This document shows positions 9,252 to 16,735 of a stretch of 64,000 bases of DNA, piece after piece. The notes under the pieces were generated by a model that worked only from the letters and a program-made list of their open reading frames with translations, ran no database searches and was not told where the DNA came from. Source of the stretch: Marinimicrobium sp050113635. Lineage in GTDB: Bacteria > Pseudomonadota > Gammaproteobacteria > Pseudomonadales > Cellvibrionaceae. Every line of letters starts with the position of its first letter. Positions within the stretch are counted from its first letter, which is position 1. The DNA lies in assembly GCF_050113635.1 (NCBI RefSeq), contig NZ_JBNJLT010000001.1, positions 1,054,001 to 1,118,000 on the forward strand. Reading direction: 5' to 3'. Both the position numbers and the translations under genes were made by a program.

Positions 9252-9878
9252 TCAGTGGACCGTGGGCGGCGCGGCATCCGGTGGTGCGCCATCATCGGAG
9301 GGGGGTGCGGTCAGTGCCGCCGCACCAAATTCCATTAACAGCGACAGCGCGGCCATACGTACGTACTCCACCACCTCGGCGTAGTCTTGTTCAGCTTCTC
9401 GCGCGGACTCTTCATCATCGATATCCACCTGCGCAATCGCCGCCAGGTCTTCAAGCACCTCGCGCGCCTCACTGGACAGATCGCTGTCTCCGGCGTGTCC
9501 GGCACTGCCGAACCCCACCAGAAAGCCGTGACACCACTGCCCGAGGCAGTGCACCCGCTGCGTGATTGCGCTTTCGTCCGAGGGCAGCAACGGCTGCAGC
9601 GCGAACTCCTGCCGGCGCAGTTGCTCCCGGGTTTGGCCGTACAATTGCGCCAGCGCGGTACGCACTTCCAGGCTCGGGGCCTGAACAAAATCCAGCTCTT
9701 CCACCGCTTCGAGTAACCAGTCGGTCTCATCCGGATTGGCGCCTCCGCAAAATTTACCGCAGAGTAAACCCTGCAATTCGGAGGGATTGATCAAAATGCC
9801 CAGCGGCTGCAACAGCGCGTTTAATTGTTCGTGGCTAACCGTGATATTGGCAGCGGTATTGGGGGTTTCTGTGGTCAT
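9252..9878 (-). CDS. ygfB: UPF0149 (YgfB/YecA) family protein
   Basis: A 208-residue UPF0149 protein. Family features are SELQGLLCGKFCGG near residue 40, a CHGFLVGFG segment near 125, and an acidic helical C-terminal half ending in AALSLLMEFG plus a disordered Pro/Asp-rich tail. In Pseudomonas, YgfB-type proteins have been linked to regulation of ampDh3 and beta-lactam resistance; the function here is unknown. I start at the ATG at 9878, which has AGAGG seven bases upstream, rather than the GTG at 9884. It is divergent from the zapB-like/zapA pair. Confidence 0.85.
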   Translation of the reverse strand: MTTETPNTAANITVSHEQLNALLQPLGILINPSELQGLLCGKFCGGANPDETDWLLEAVEELDFVQAPSLEVRTALAQLYGQTREQLRRQEFALQPLLPSDESAITQRVHCLGQWCHGFLVGFGSAGHAGDSDLSSEAREVLEDLAAIAQVDIDDEESAREAEQDYAEVVEYVRMAALSLLMEFGAAALTAPPSDDGAPPDAAPPTVH

Positions 9879-9968
9879 GGGCACCTCTTTCGCGGAAGCT
9901 ACATGCTAACATGAAACCGGCCCGGACGTCCGTGCTGCAAGGCTCTGCACGATGTGTGACTGCCCCGA

Positions 9969-9997
9969 TTGACCCCCCGCCCGAGCCGCAATATAGT
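9969..9997 (+). promoter_or_regulatory. Sigma-70 promoter for the zapB-like/zapA genes
   Basis: TTGACC, 17-base spacer, TATAGT. The predicted start is near 10004, about 31 bases before the ATG of the ZapB-like gene. Confidence 0.65.
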
Positions 9998-10034
9998 AGC
10001 TGCAACACGCACACTGAACCCGGTCCCCGAAATC

Positions 10035-10244
10035 ATGTCCGATGAACAGCTGGAAGCCCTGGAAGCGAAGATGGATCGCCTGATTCAGGTGTGCGAACGC
10101 CTGCAGCAGGAGAACGAAGCACTACGGGCCAAAGCTGGTGACTGGCAGCGGGAGCGGGTTCGGTTGATTGAAAAAAACGAACTGGCCCGGGGCCGGGTGG
10201 AAGCCATGATTACCCGTCTTAAGAGCCTGGAGTCCGATGCGTGA
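10035..10244 (+). CDS. ZapB-like coiled-coil protein (TIGR02449 type)
   Basis: A 69-residue, almost wholly coiled-coil protein with leucine/isoleucine heptads (EALEAKMDRLIQVCERLQQE onward). It matches the TIGR02449 family that precedes zapA in many gammaproteobacteria and resembles the division protein ZapB. Starting at the ATG at 10035 puts it 30 bases after a good promoter; a longer in-frame start at 9969 would lie inside that promoter. Its stop overlaps the GTG of zapA (GTGA), so the two are coupled. A role in Z-ring organisation with ZapA is inferred. Confidence 0.75.
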   Translation: MSDEQLEALEAKMDRLIQVCERLQQENEALRAKAGDWQRERVRLIEKNELARGRVEAMITRLKSLESDA

Positions 10245-10540
10245 GTACCGAAACGGTTTTTGTCAAAATCCTGGATAAAGAGTATCAGGTCGCCTGCCCC
10301 CGCGAAGAACGCGCTGCCTTGCAGGAGTCCGCTGAGCTGCTTGATGAGCGGATGCGCTCCATAAAACGCAGCGGGTCGGTCATCGGTCTGGAGCGCATCG
10401 CCGTTATGGCCGCCCTGAATCTCAGCCATGAGCTACTGCAGTCCCGACGCGAACCCCGGCAGGCACCCCTGGATCTGGACGTCGAAGAGTTGCAGCGTCT
10501 GCACGATAAAATTGATCGCAGTCTGGCTCGTTTCGAATAA
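10241..10540 (+). CDS. zapA: Cell division protein ZapA
   Basis: A 99-residue ZapA, which bundles FtsZ filaments at mid-cell. The N-terminal ILDKEYQVACPREERAALQE segment and the C-terminal dimerising helix are typical. The start is GTG, overlapping the stop of the upstream ZapB-like gene. The downstream 6S RNA and fau complete the conserved zapA-ssrS-fau order. Confidence 0.88.
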   Translation: MSTETVFVKILDKEYQVACPREERAALQESAELLDERMRSIKRSGSVIGLERIAVMAALNLSHELLQSRREPRQAPLDLDVEELQRLHDKIDRSLARFE

Positions 10541-10596
10541 AACGGCCTGTTAACCGGCTTCTCTACCGCCCGACGCCCAATCCTCTAACAGGGCAG

Positions 10597-10627
10597 TTGC
10601 ACTGTCACCCGGATTCCGGGTTATACT
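10597..10627 (+). promoter_or_regulatory. Promoter of 6S RNA
   Basis: A TATACT -10 box at 10622-10627 sits seven bases before the inferred 6S start. TTGCAC at 10597-10602 is the best -35 candidate, but its spacing (19) is long. Confidence 0.45.
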
Positions 10628-10633
10628 GATTTC

Positions 10634-10816
10634 ACGCCCTGGGGTGTTCGCCAGTCAACACGTCCTTGAGCCGATAACCGCAGTACAGGCGCTGCTCTGT
10701 AGGTCCTGTTGAGCATTACCGCACGTCGGGAAGCCTGATGGACCGCGAGCCTCGCCACCTTGAGCCTTAGGGTTCAAGGCCCAATTGACAGCGGCACCCC
10801 GGGGTTCTCCTTTCCT
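10634..10816 (+). ncRNA. ssrS: 6S RNA
   Basis: About 183 nt with the 6S RNA hallmarks: a closing stem pairing CTGGGGTGTTCGC (5' end) with GCGGCACCCCGGGG (3' end), the conserved CCTTGAGCCGATA segment near the 5' side, a GTTGAGCAT...GGGAAGCCT segment in the middle, and ACCTTGAGCCTTAGGGTTCAAGG near the 3' side, as in E. coli ssrS. 6S RNA sequesters sigma-70 RNA polymerase in stationary phase. The position between zapA and fau is the canonical one. Ends are estimated from the stem and are accurate to a few bases. Confidence 0.9.
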
Positions 10817-10876
10817 GTCCCTCGCTGGCCACACCAACGCGCCAGCCATTGTGGAACACGTTCTGACTTGAGCACC

Positions 10877-11521
10877 GTGACCGACTTTCCTGCGCCGGAC
10901 AAACGCACACTGCGACGGCGACTTCGCGCGCGCCGCCAGGCACTGACCCCTGAGCAACAGCAACACGCCGCCGACGCCATCGGGCAACGTCTTCGCCGTC
11001 TGCCGACCTGGGTACGCAGCCGACATATCGCCTTGTACTGGCCCAATAATGGTGAAGTGGACCCACGCCTGCTGGCAGAGTCGGTATGGCGGTCCGGCAA
11101 GCACTGTTACCTGCCGGTGCTGCACCCGACGCAACCTCGACGCTTGTGGTTTGTGGAGTGGCTTCCAGGCGCTGCGCTCACCCCCAACCGCTTCGGTATT
11201 CCCGAACCCGACCCGCACGTGTTTCGGCGAATGCCCGCCCGTTTTCTCAACGTGGTGCTGACACCGCTGGTGGGTTTTGATCGAGACGGTGGGAGGCTCG
11301 GCATGGGAGGAGGCTTTTACGACTGTACATTTGCCTTCAAGAATCGTGAAGCCCTTCAGGGCAAAGGGCGCCGTGGACCGGAGTTAATCGGCCTCGCCCA
11401 CGCCTGCCAGGAAGTGCCCGCTCTGCCCTGCGAGCCTTGGGATGTGCCCGTGGGCACCGTCATCACGGATCAGGAATTATTGGTTTCTTGCAGCACAACC
11501 GCCGGGCGCGAGTCTTCCTGA
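10877..11521 (+). CDS. fau: 5-formyltetrahydrofolate cyclo-ligase
   Basis: About 214 residues. The enzyme converts 5-formyl-THF to 5,10-methenyl-THF using ATP. Family features are KRTLRRRLRARRQAL at the N-terminus, the substrate segment YLPVLHP, and the ATP-binding LGMGGGFYD loop. The residue after FYD is Cys where E. coli has Arg. The start is uncertain: GTG 10877 or TTG 10868, neither with a strong ribosome site. The frame is open much further upstream, but that part lies within 6S RNA. It completes the zapA-ssrS-fau block. Confidence 0.88.
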   Translation: MTDFPAPDKRTLRRRLRARRQALTPEQQQHAADAIGQRLRRLPTWVRSRHIALYWPNNGEVDPRLLAESVWRSGKHCYLPVLHPTQPRRLWFVEWLPGAALTPNRFGIPEPDPHVFRRMPARFLNVVLTPLVGFDRDGGRLGMGGGFYDCTFAFKNREALQGKGRRGPELIGLAHACQEVPALPCEPWDVPVGTVITDQELLVSCSTTAGRESS

Positions 11522-11607
11522 TCAAACCAGCGGCCAATATCCAGCGCACTGATTAATACCCCAACGCAAAACACAATAATCACTAATGTCACAATATCGG
11601 CTTTCAT
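11470..11607 (-). CDS. Possible 45-residue single-helix membrane protein
   Basis: A small frame with ATG at 11607 and stop at 11470. It encodes a strongly hydrophobic stretch (about residues 4-24, IVTLVIIVFCVGVLISALDI) followed by an acidic/polar tail (GRWFDQEDSRP). Purine-rich AGAAGAA precedes the ATG. Its last 52 bases are antisense to the end of fau. No family is recognised. The hydrophobic-then-charged layout is protein-like, but length and overlap leave real doubt. Confidence 0.4.
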   Translation of the reverse strand: MKADIVTLVIIVFCVGVLISALDIGRWFDQEDSRPAVVLQETNNS

Positions 11608-11941
11608 TTCTTCTGGCTAAACCTTCAGGTGCTAAAGAGGGGCGCATCCCTCCACATCTTTGTCCCTTGTTGCCGCATCGTTCTTATCGAATAGTTGCCC
11701 GCAACAGTGCCAAGAATAGCCGATTTTCCTGGCAGTTCAAGACAATATCTGCGAAAAGACCCATTTTTCAGTAGTTTCTGCGTCAGCTTTCACACTTTTT
11801 GCGAGATAAGCGTCGAAACTGACTGTTTCAGAAGGGATTTTTGAGGTTTTAGAACCGATCAGGTCAATGGGAGTTCAGGGATTTTGGTGCCGGGAGGACT
11901 CCACGTATCGGGCACGGCTGGCTCGATACGTGGGAACGAGA
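11608..11941. other. Intergenic region between small ORF/fau and ilvA
   Basis: No gene is supported here. The stretch holds a 10-bp perfect inverted repeat (CCACGTATCG at 11901-11910 and CGATACGTGG at 11924-11933) 8-40 bases beyond the ilvA stop. It could act as a transcript 3' end but lacks a U-run on either strand. The remainder shows no clear structure. Confidence 0.6.
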
Positions 11942-13456
11942 CTAACTCAGGAAGAACTGGTAGGCCTGGTTGTCCGTTTCATCCCAATAGGGGTAGCCGA
12001 TATCGTCCAGGTATTTGCGCACCTGAGCCCGCTCTTTCTCCGGCACCTGCATACCCACCAGCACGCGACCAAAAGCCGCCCCGTGATTGCGGTAGTGGAA
12101 CATGGAGATATTCCAGTGCCCGGCCATACGGCTCAAGAAGGTATACAAGGCCCCGGGCCGCTCGGGGAATTCGAAACGAAAAACCATTTCTTCACCCACA
12201 TTCGGGGCATGCCCACCCACCATATGGCGAATGTGCATTCTGGCCACCTCGTTGTCGGTCATATCCACCGTATCGTAGCCCTGCTCTCTCAACGCTTTGA
12301 CCAGCTCCTCCCGGTCGGCACCGCCGTTGCCGACTTGCACCCCCACGAAAATCTTGGCCTCACGACTGTCGGCGTAGCGATAATTAAACTCGGTAATGTT
12401 CCGCTTGCCCAGCGCCTTGCAGAAATCCTTGTAGGCCCCGGGGCGCTCTGGAATGGTGACCGCCAGAATGGCTTCACGTTGTTCACCGATTTCTGTACGT
12501 TCGGAAATATAGCGCAGGCGATCAAAATTGATATTGGCACCGGAATCGATGGCGATCAACGTCTGCCCAGTCAGGCCATGTTCCGCCACATACTTTTTCA
12601 GGCCGGCGACGCTGACACCACCCGCTGGCTCGGCAATGGAGCGCGTATCCTCGAAAATATCCTTGATACCCGCGCAAATCTCATCCGTATTGACGGTGAT
12701 CACGCCGTCGATGGTTTTCTTCAGCACCCGGTAGGTTTCCTTGCCGATCTGGGCCACCGCCACTCCATCCGCGAATATTCCCACTTGCGGCAGCCTCACT
12801 CGGCGATTTTTCTCCATCGCGGCCTTAAGGCAAGCCGACTCTTCGGACTCCACCGCATACACCTTCACATCCGGTCGCACATATTTCACGTAGGCCGCCA
12901 CGCCGGCTCCCAACCCGCCACCGCCGACGGCCACAAAAATCGCATCAATGTGCCCCGGGTACTGGCGCAGTATCTCCATGGCCACCGTTCCTTGTCCGGC
13001 GATCACATCCGGGTCGTCAAACGGGTGAATATAGGTCAGCCCTTTCTCTTCAATTAGCTTCTGGGCGTGAGCGGAGGCCTCATCATAGCTGTCCCCGTGC
13101 AGCACCACCCGGGCGCCGCGCGCGCGCACGGCGTCCACTTTGATCGGCGGGGTGGTGCGCGGCATGACGATGGTAGCTTTCACCCCCAGATGCTTCGCTC
13201 CCATTGCCAGCCCTTGGGCGTGGTTGCCGGCCGACGCGGCAATTACGCCCTTCTCGCGCTGCTCCTCGGTCAGCTGCAACAGCTTGTTGTACGCGCCGCG
13301 AATCTTGAACGAGAATACCGGCTGCAAATCTTCACGCTTGAGCAGTACCTGATTGCCGGTGCGCTGGGATAACAACGGTGCCGGATCGAGCGGGGTCTCC
13401 ACCGCGAGGTCGTAGATACGGGCATTGAGAATGCGCTTGATATAGGAGTCGGGCAT
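11942..13456 (-). CDS. ilvA: Threonine ammonia-lyase, biosynthetic
   Basis: A 504-residue PLP enzyme making 2-oxobutanoate from threonine, the first step of isoleucine synthesis. The PLP lysine is in PVFSFKIRGAYNKL (near residue 55), followed by the SAGNHAQG phosphate-side loop and the VAVGGGGLGAG glycine loop. The C-terminal third (from about residue 325) carries the two ACT-like regulatory subdomains (AILAVTIPERPGAYK..., MVFRFEFPERPGALY...), so feedback control by isoleucine is expected. Length equals that of E. coli IlvA. It is divergent from rpiA. Confidence 0.96.
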   Translation of the reverse strand: MPDSYIKRILNARIYDLAVETPLDPAPLLSQRTGNQVLLKREDLQPVFSFKIRGAYNKLLQLTEEQREKGVIAASAGNHAQGLAMGAKHLGVKATIVMPRTTPPIKVDAVRARGARVVLHGDSYDEASAHAQKLIEEKGLTYIHPFDDPDVIAGQGTVAMEILRQYPGHIDAIFVAVGGGGLGAGVAAYVKYVRPDVKVYAVESEESACLKAAMEKNRRVRLPQVGIFADGVAVAQIGKETYRVLKKTIDGVITVNTDEICAGIKDIFEDTRSIAEPAGGVSVAGLKKYVAEHGLTGQTLIAIDSGANINFDRLRYISERTEIGEQREAILAVTIPERPGAYKDFCKALGKRNITEFNYRYADSREAKIFVGVQVGNGGADREELVKALREQGYDTVDMTDNEVARMHIRHMVGGHAPNVGEEMVFRFEFPERPGALYTFLSRMAGHWNISMFHYRNHGAAFGRVLVGMQVPEKERAQVRKYLDDIGYPYWDETDNQAYQFFLS

Positions 13457-13508
13457 AACGGCGAACTACCAAAGATGATGCGTGGAAAAGCGCTCATGGT
13501 AAACAATT

Positions 13509-13539
13509 TGCGGTCCGCTGGCACCCATCGCGTATAATG
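13509..13539 (+). promoter_or_regulatory. Probable promoter of rpiA
   Basis: A perfect TATAAT at 13534-13539. The best -35 is TTGCGG at 13509-13514, but the spacer (19) is long. Confidence 0.45.
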
Positions 13540-13609
13540 CCGACATCGAATAACCAACCCGGCGCTGACCCCCAGCCCACCCATTTCCCGGAAGCATTGC
13601 GAGGTAATC

Positions 13610-14287
13610 ATGAACCAGGATGAACTCAAGTGTGCCGTCGGCCAGGCAGCCGCCGATTATATTGCCCCCAAACTTCAGCGCGACAGCATTATCGGTGTGG
13701 GCACTGGCTCGACCGCCAACTGCTTCATCGATGCACTCGGCCCCTTGAAGGAGGATTTTGCAGGCGCGGTCGCCAGCTCCGATGCGTCCGCCGAGCGACT
13801 GCAAAAACTGGGCATTGAGGTGTTTGACCTGAACCAGGTGGATGAGCTACTCGTGTACGTCGATGGCGCCGACGAAAGCAACGCCCAGCTGGAGCTCATC
13901 AAGGGCGGTGGTGCCGCCCTCACCCGGGAGAAAATCGTCACAGCGGTGTCCCGAGAGTTCGTGTGCATCGCGGATGAGAGCAAATGGGTCGATGTGCTGG
14001 GCCAATTTCCATTGCCTGTGGAAGTTATCCCCATGGCTCGCTCTTACGTGGCTCGCGAACTGGTCAAGCTCGGCGGGGATCCGGTGTATCGCGAAGGGGT
14101 GGTCACCGACAACGGCAACGTCATTCTGGATGTTCACCACCTGGAGATTCTGGACCCCAAAAAACTGGAGGCGCAAATCAATCAGATTGCCGGCGTCGTC
14201 ACCAATGGACTCTTCGCCCAGCGAGGGGCCGATGTTTTGCTACTGGGCTGCCAGGAGGGCGTAAAAACCCTGCATCCCAAATACTGA
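13610..14287 (+). CDS. rpiA: Ribose-5-phosphate isomerase A
   Basis: A 225-residue RpiA, which interconverts ribose-5-phosphate and ribulose-5-phosphate in the pentose phosphate pathway. The substrate loop GVGTGSTANCFIDAL, the catalytic-region VDGADE and the KGGGAALTREKIV segment are all present. GAGGT lies before the ATG. It is divergent from ilvA, an arrangement common in gammaproteobacteria. Confidence 0.97.
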   Translation: MNQDELKCAVGQAAADYIAPKLQRDSIIGVGTGSTANCFIDALGPLKEDFAGAVASSDASAERLQKLGIEVFDLNQVDELLVYVDGADESNAQLELIKGGGAALTREKIVTAVSREFVCIADESKWVDVLGQFPLPVEVIPMARSYVARELVKLGGDPVYREGVVTDNGNVILDVHHLEILDPKKLEAQINQIAGVVTNGLFAQRGADVLLLGCQEGVKTLHPKY

Positions 14288-14419
14288 TCGACGCGCTTGC
14301 ACGACTTGGCGGTTAAGGCCCCATTGAAATCGGGCAAAAGCCCCCCACAATATTTACAGCAACTACTGGCGAAGGCCGCGATATAGCCACTCTTTATGGG
14401 CGCCATTGGTTTTTGCCCC

Positions 14420-14448
14420 TTGTCTGCCTTGCAGGCAATCCTTATTAT
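14420..14448 (+). promoter_or_regulatory. Sigma-70 promoter of trxA
   Basis: TTGTCT, 17-base spacer, TATTAT. The predicted start near 14455 gives a ~79-nt leader to the trxA ATG. Confidence 0.5.
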
Positions 14449-14533
14449 GCGGGCACATACCGCGAACGGGTCCGGCCTGCCATTTATGGCCGACGCCGCT
14501 TCACTCACGAGATCGATCAGGAGACACTGCTTT

Positions 14534-14863
14534 ATGAGTAGCGACGCGATTGTACACGTCACCGATGACAACTTCGAAGAGGAAGTCCTCAAGTCCGACA
14601 AACCGGTTCTGGTCGATTTCTGGGCGGCCTGGTGCGGACCGTGCAAGATGATTGCTCCGATTCTGGACGAACTGGCCGGCACCCATGGCGACAAAATCAA
14701 GATTACCAAAATGGATGTCGATGCCAACAAGGGTATTCCCGGCAAGTTCAACATCCGCGGCATCCCAACGCTGATCATCTTCAAGAACGGCGAGCCCGAC
14801 TCCACCAAGGTCGGCGCTCTGTCCAAGCAACAACTGACAGAATTTGTCAACGCCGCTCTTTAA
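14534..14863 (+). CDS. trxA: Thioredoxin 1
   Basis: A 109-residue thioredoxin with the WCGPC redox site near residue 33 and the cis-proline segment RGIPTLIIF. It reduces protein disulfides in the cytoplasm. The start at 14534 matches the family length; the frame is open 138 bases further upstream, but that part overlaps the promoter. It is followed by rho, the conserved trxA-rho order. Confidence 0.96.
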   Translation: MSSDAIVHVTDDNFEEEVLKSDKPVLVDFWAAWCGPCKMIAPILDELAGTHGDKIKITKMDVDANKGIPGKFNIRGIPTLIIFKNGEPDSTKVGALSKQQLTEFVNAAL

Positions 14864-14940
14864 AGTGCTTCCCGTTACGTGCTTCCCGAGCCCGGCCACC
14901 CCGCTCAACAGCGGGGACGGCCCGGTTCGCCGGGGAGGCT

Positions 14941-14969
14941 TTGCACTGTCTGTTTTTTACCGCTATACT
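14941..14969 (+). promoter_or_regulatory. Sigma-70 promoter of rho
   Basis: TTGCAC, 17-base spacer, TATACT, a near-consensus promoter. The predicted start near 14976 implies a ~490-nt leader before rho. Rho genes are usually autoregulated by Rho-dependent termination in such leaders. Confidence 0.75.
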
Positions 14970-15060
14970 CTCTAATCTGTTAGATGCCCTGCCCTGAGTC
15001 AGCTCCCGATTGCCGTCGCGAGAAACCCTCATCCCCGCACTGCCGAGATGAGAGGACGCG

Positions 15061-15207
15061 ATGACTGGGGAAGCTAACCAGATCACGGGGCGGTCAAGGA
15101 AAATCAACATTATCCGGTTGATTTCCACCAAGCTTCCGTTCGCCCTCCCTGTGGATTTCCCAAGTGGCACAGCCACGCTGGCCATCAGTGAGCAGGAGAT
15201 CGGGTAA
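15061..15207 (+). CDS. Possible 48-residue leader ORF in the rho leader
   Basis: An ATG-TAA frame inside the long rho leader with a strong ribosome site, AGAGGA, four bases before the ATG. The peptide starts MTGEANQITGRSRKINIIRL and has no recognised family. E. coli rho is also preceded by a small leader ORF (rhoL), which makes a regulatory leader peptide plausible; no sequence similarity to RhoL is apparent. A shorter unlinked frame (26 codons at 14984) precedes it without a clear ribosome site. Confidence 0.4.
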   Translation: MTGEANQITGRSRKINIIRLISTKLPFALPVDFPSGTATLAISEQEIG

Positions 15208-15328
15208 GATATCGTTGGTCCATCCTGATCACCCTCGTGCGAACAGACACAATTTGCGCATTAGAACGAACTGGATCGTCCAAAAGCAGTCGTAGCTCGT
15301 AATCTGGTAAACGACTAGCCACTGAATG

Positions 15329-15352
15329 CTAATCATTAAGACTAATCATTAA
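15329..15352 (+). repeat. Tandem 11-bp repeat in the rho leader
   Basis: CTAATCATTAA occurs at 15329-15339 and again at 15342-15352, 13 bases apart, about 120 bases before the rho ATG. It may be an RNA- or DNA-binding site in the leader; function unknown. Confidence 0.6.
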
Positions 15353-15469
15353 CCGTAAATAGAAGCGACGACCTGTCAGTGGCCACTCGGCCTCGCACCA
15401 CAGCCCGATACTGGCCATATACTCCTGACGTTTCAACTACCACTAACCTTCACAACAAAGTCTCACTGT

Positions 15470-16729
15470 ATGAATTTAACCGACCTGAAAACCAAACCCA
15501 TCGAAGAATTGATTGATATCGCGCGGGAAATGGGGCTGGAAAGCATGGCCCGTTCACGCAAGCAGGACATCATTTTCAACATCCTCAAGCGCCACGCCAA
15601 AAGCGGTGAAGACATCTACGGCGACGGCGTATTGGAAATTCTGCAGGATGGCTTTGGCTTTTTGCGCTCGGCCGACAGCTCTTATCTGGCGGGTCCCGAT
15701 GATATCTATGTTTCCCCCAGCCAGATTCGCCGATTTAACCTTCGCACGGGCGACACTATTTCCGGCAAGATCAGACCCCCGAAGGAAGGCGAGCGTTATT
15801 TTGCGCTGCTCAAGGTCAACGAAATCAACTTTGACAAGCCCGAAAGCTCTCGCAACAAAATCCTTTTTGAAAACCTTACCCCGCTTTTCCCCGACGAACG
15901 CCTGCGCCTCGAGGCCGGCAACGGCTCTACCGAAGATCTGACGCCTCGTGTCATCGACCTGATTTCCCCCATTGGCAAAGGCCAGCGCGGGCTGATCGTA
16001 GCACCACCGAAAGCCGGTAAGACCCTGATGATGCAGAATATTGCCCAGGCGATTACCCGCAACAACCCGGAATGCCACTTGATCGTACTGTTGATCGATG
16101 AACGTCCGGAAGAAGTGACCGAAATGCAGCGCTCCGTGCGCGGAGAGGTCGTTGCCTCCACCTTCGACGAGCCGCCCGCCCGTCACGTGCAGGTTGCCGA
16201 CATGGTTATTGAGCGCGCCAAGCGCCTGGTCGAGCACAAAAAGGATGTCATTATTCTACTCGACTCCATCACCCGCCTGGCTCGCGCCTACAACACCGTT
16301 ATCCCCTCATCCGGTAAAGTGCTGACCGGTGGTGTAGACGCCCACGCTCTGGAACGCCCCAAGCGCTTCTTTGGCGCGGCCCGGAATATCGAAGAAGGCG
16401 GTAGCTTGACCATCGTCGCCACTGCATTGGTAGACACCGGCTCGAAAATGGACGAAGTCATTTACGAAGAGTTTAAAGGCACCGGCAACCTGGAGCTGCA
16501 TCTGGACCGCAAGGTGGCGGAGAAGCGCATTTACCCGGCCATCAACGTACGCCGTTCCGGCACACGCCGTGAAGACCTGTTGATGAAAGAAGACGAAATG
16601 CAGCGCTCCTGGATTCTGCGGCGCCTGCTCAACGACATGGAAGATGTCGCCGCGACCGAGTTCCTCGTAGACAAGCTGAAGGATTTCAAAACCAACGATG
16701 AATTCTTCCTGTCCATGAAGCGTAAGTAA
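15470..16729 (+). CDS. rho: Transcription termination factor Rho
   Basis: A 419-residue hexameric RNA helicase that ends transcription, of the same length as E. coli Rho. It has the N-terminal helical domain (LTDLKTKPIEELIDIAREMG), the RNA-binding cold-shock-like domain (DGFGFLRS), Walker A APPKAGKT near residue 180, Walker B VIILLDSITRLARAY, and the Q-loop GKVLTGGVDAHALERPKRF. No ribosome site stands out before the ATG. UbiD follows six bases later. Confidence 0.98.
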   Translation: MNLTDLKTKPIEELIDIAREMGLESMARSRKQDIIFNILKRHAKSGEDIYGDGVLEILQDGFGFLRSADSSYLAGPDDIYVSPSQIRRFNLRTGDTISGKIRPPKEGERYFALLKVNEINFDKPESSRNKILFENLTPLFPDERLRLEAGNGSTEDLTPRVIDLISPIGKGQRGLIVAPPKAGKTLMMQNIAQAITRNNPECHLIVLLIDERPEEVTEMQRSVRGEVVASTFDEPPARHVQVADMVIERAKRLVEHKKDVIILLDSITRLARAYNTVIPSSGKVLTGGVDAHALERPKRFFGAARNIEEGGSLTIVATALVDTGSKMDEVIYEEFKGTGNLELHLDRKVAEKRIYPAINVRRSGTRREDLLMKEDEMQRSWILRRLLNDMEDVAATEFLVDKLKDFKTNDEFFLSMKRK

Positions 16730-16735
16730 GCGGTT

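Noticed and set aside
11867..13057. 396-codon open frame on the plus strand
   Set aside because: It lies antisense to ilvA, whose full-length product is unmistakable; the translation is His/Gly-rich with no family pattern, as expected for a shadow of a G+C-rich gene.
14847..15185. 112-codon minus-strand frame in the rho leader
   Set aside because: No ribosome site or protein-like pattern; it overlaps the clear rho promoter and the better-supported plus-strand leader ORF.
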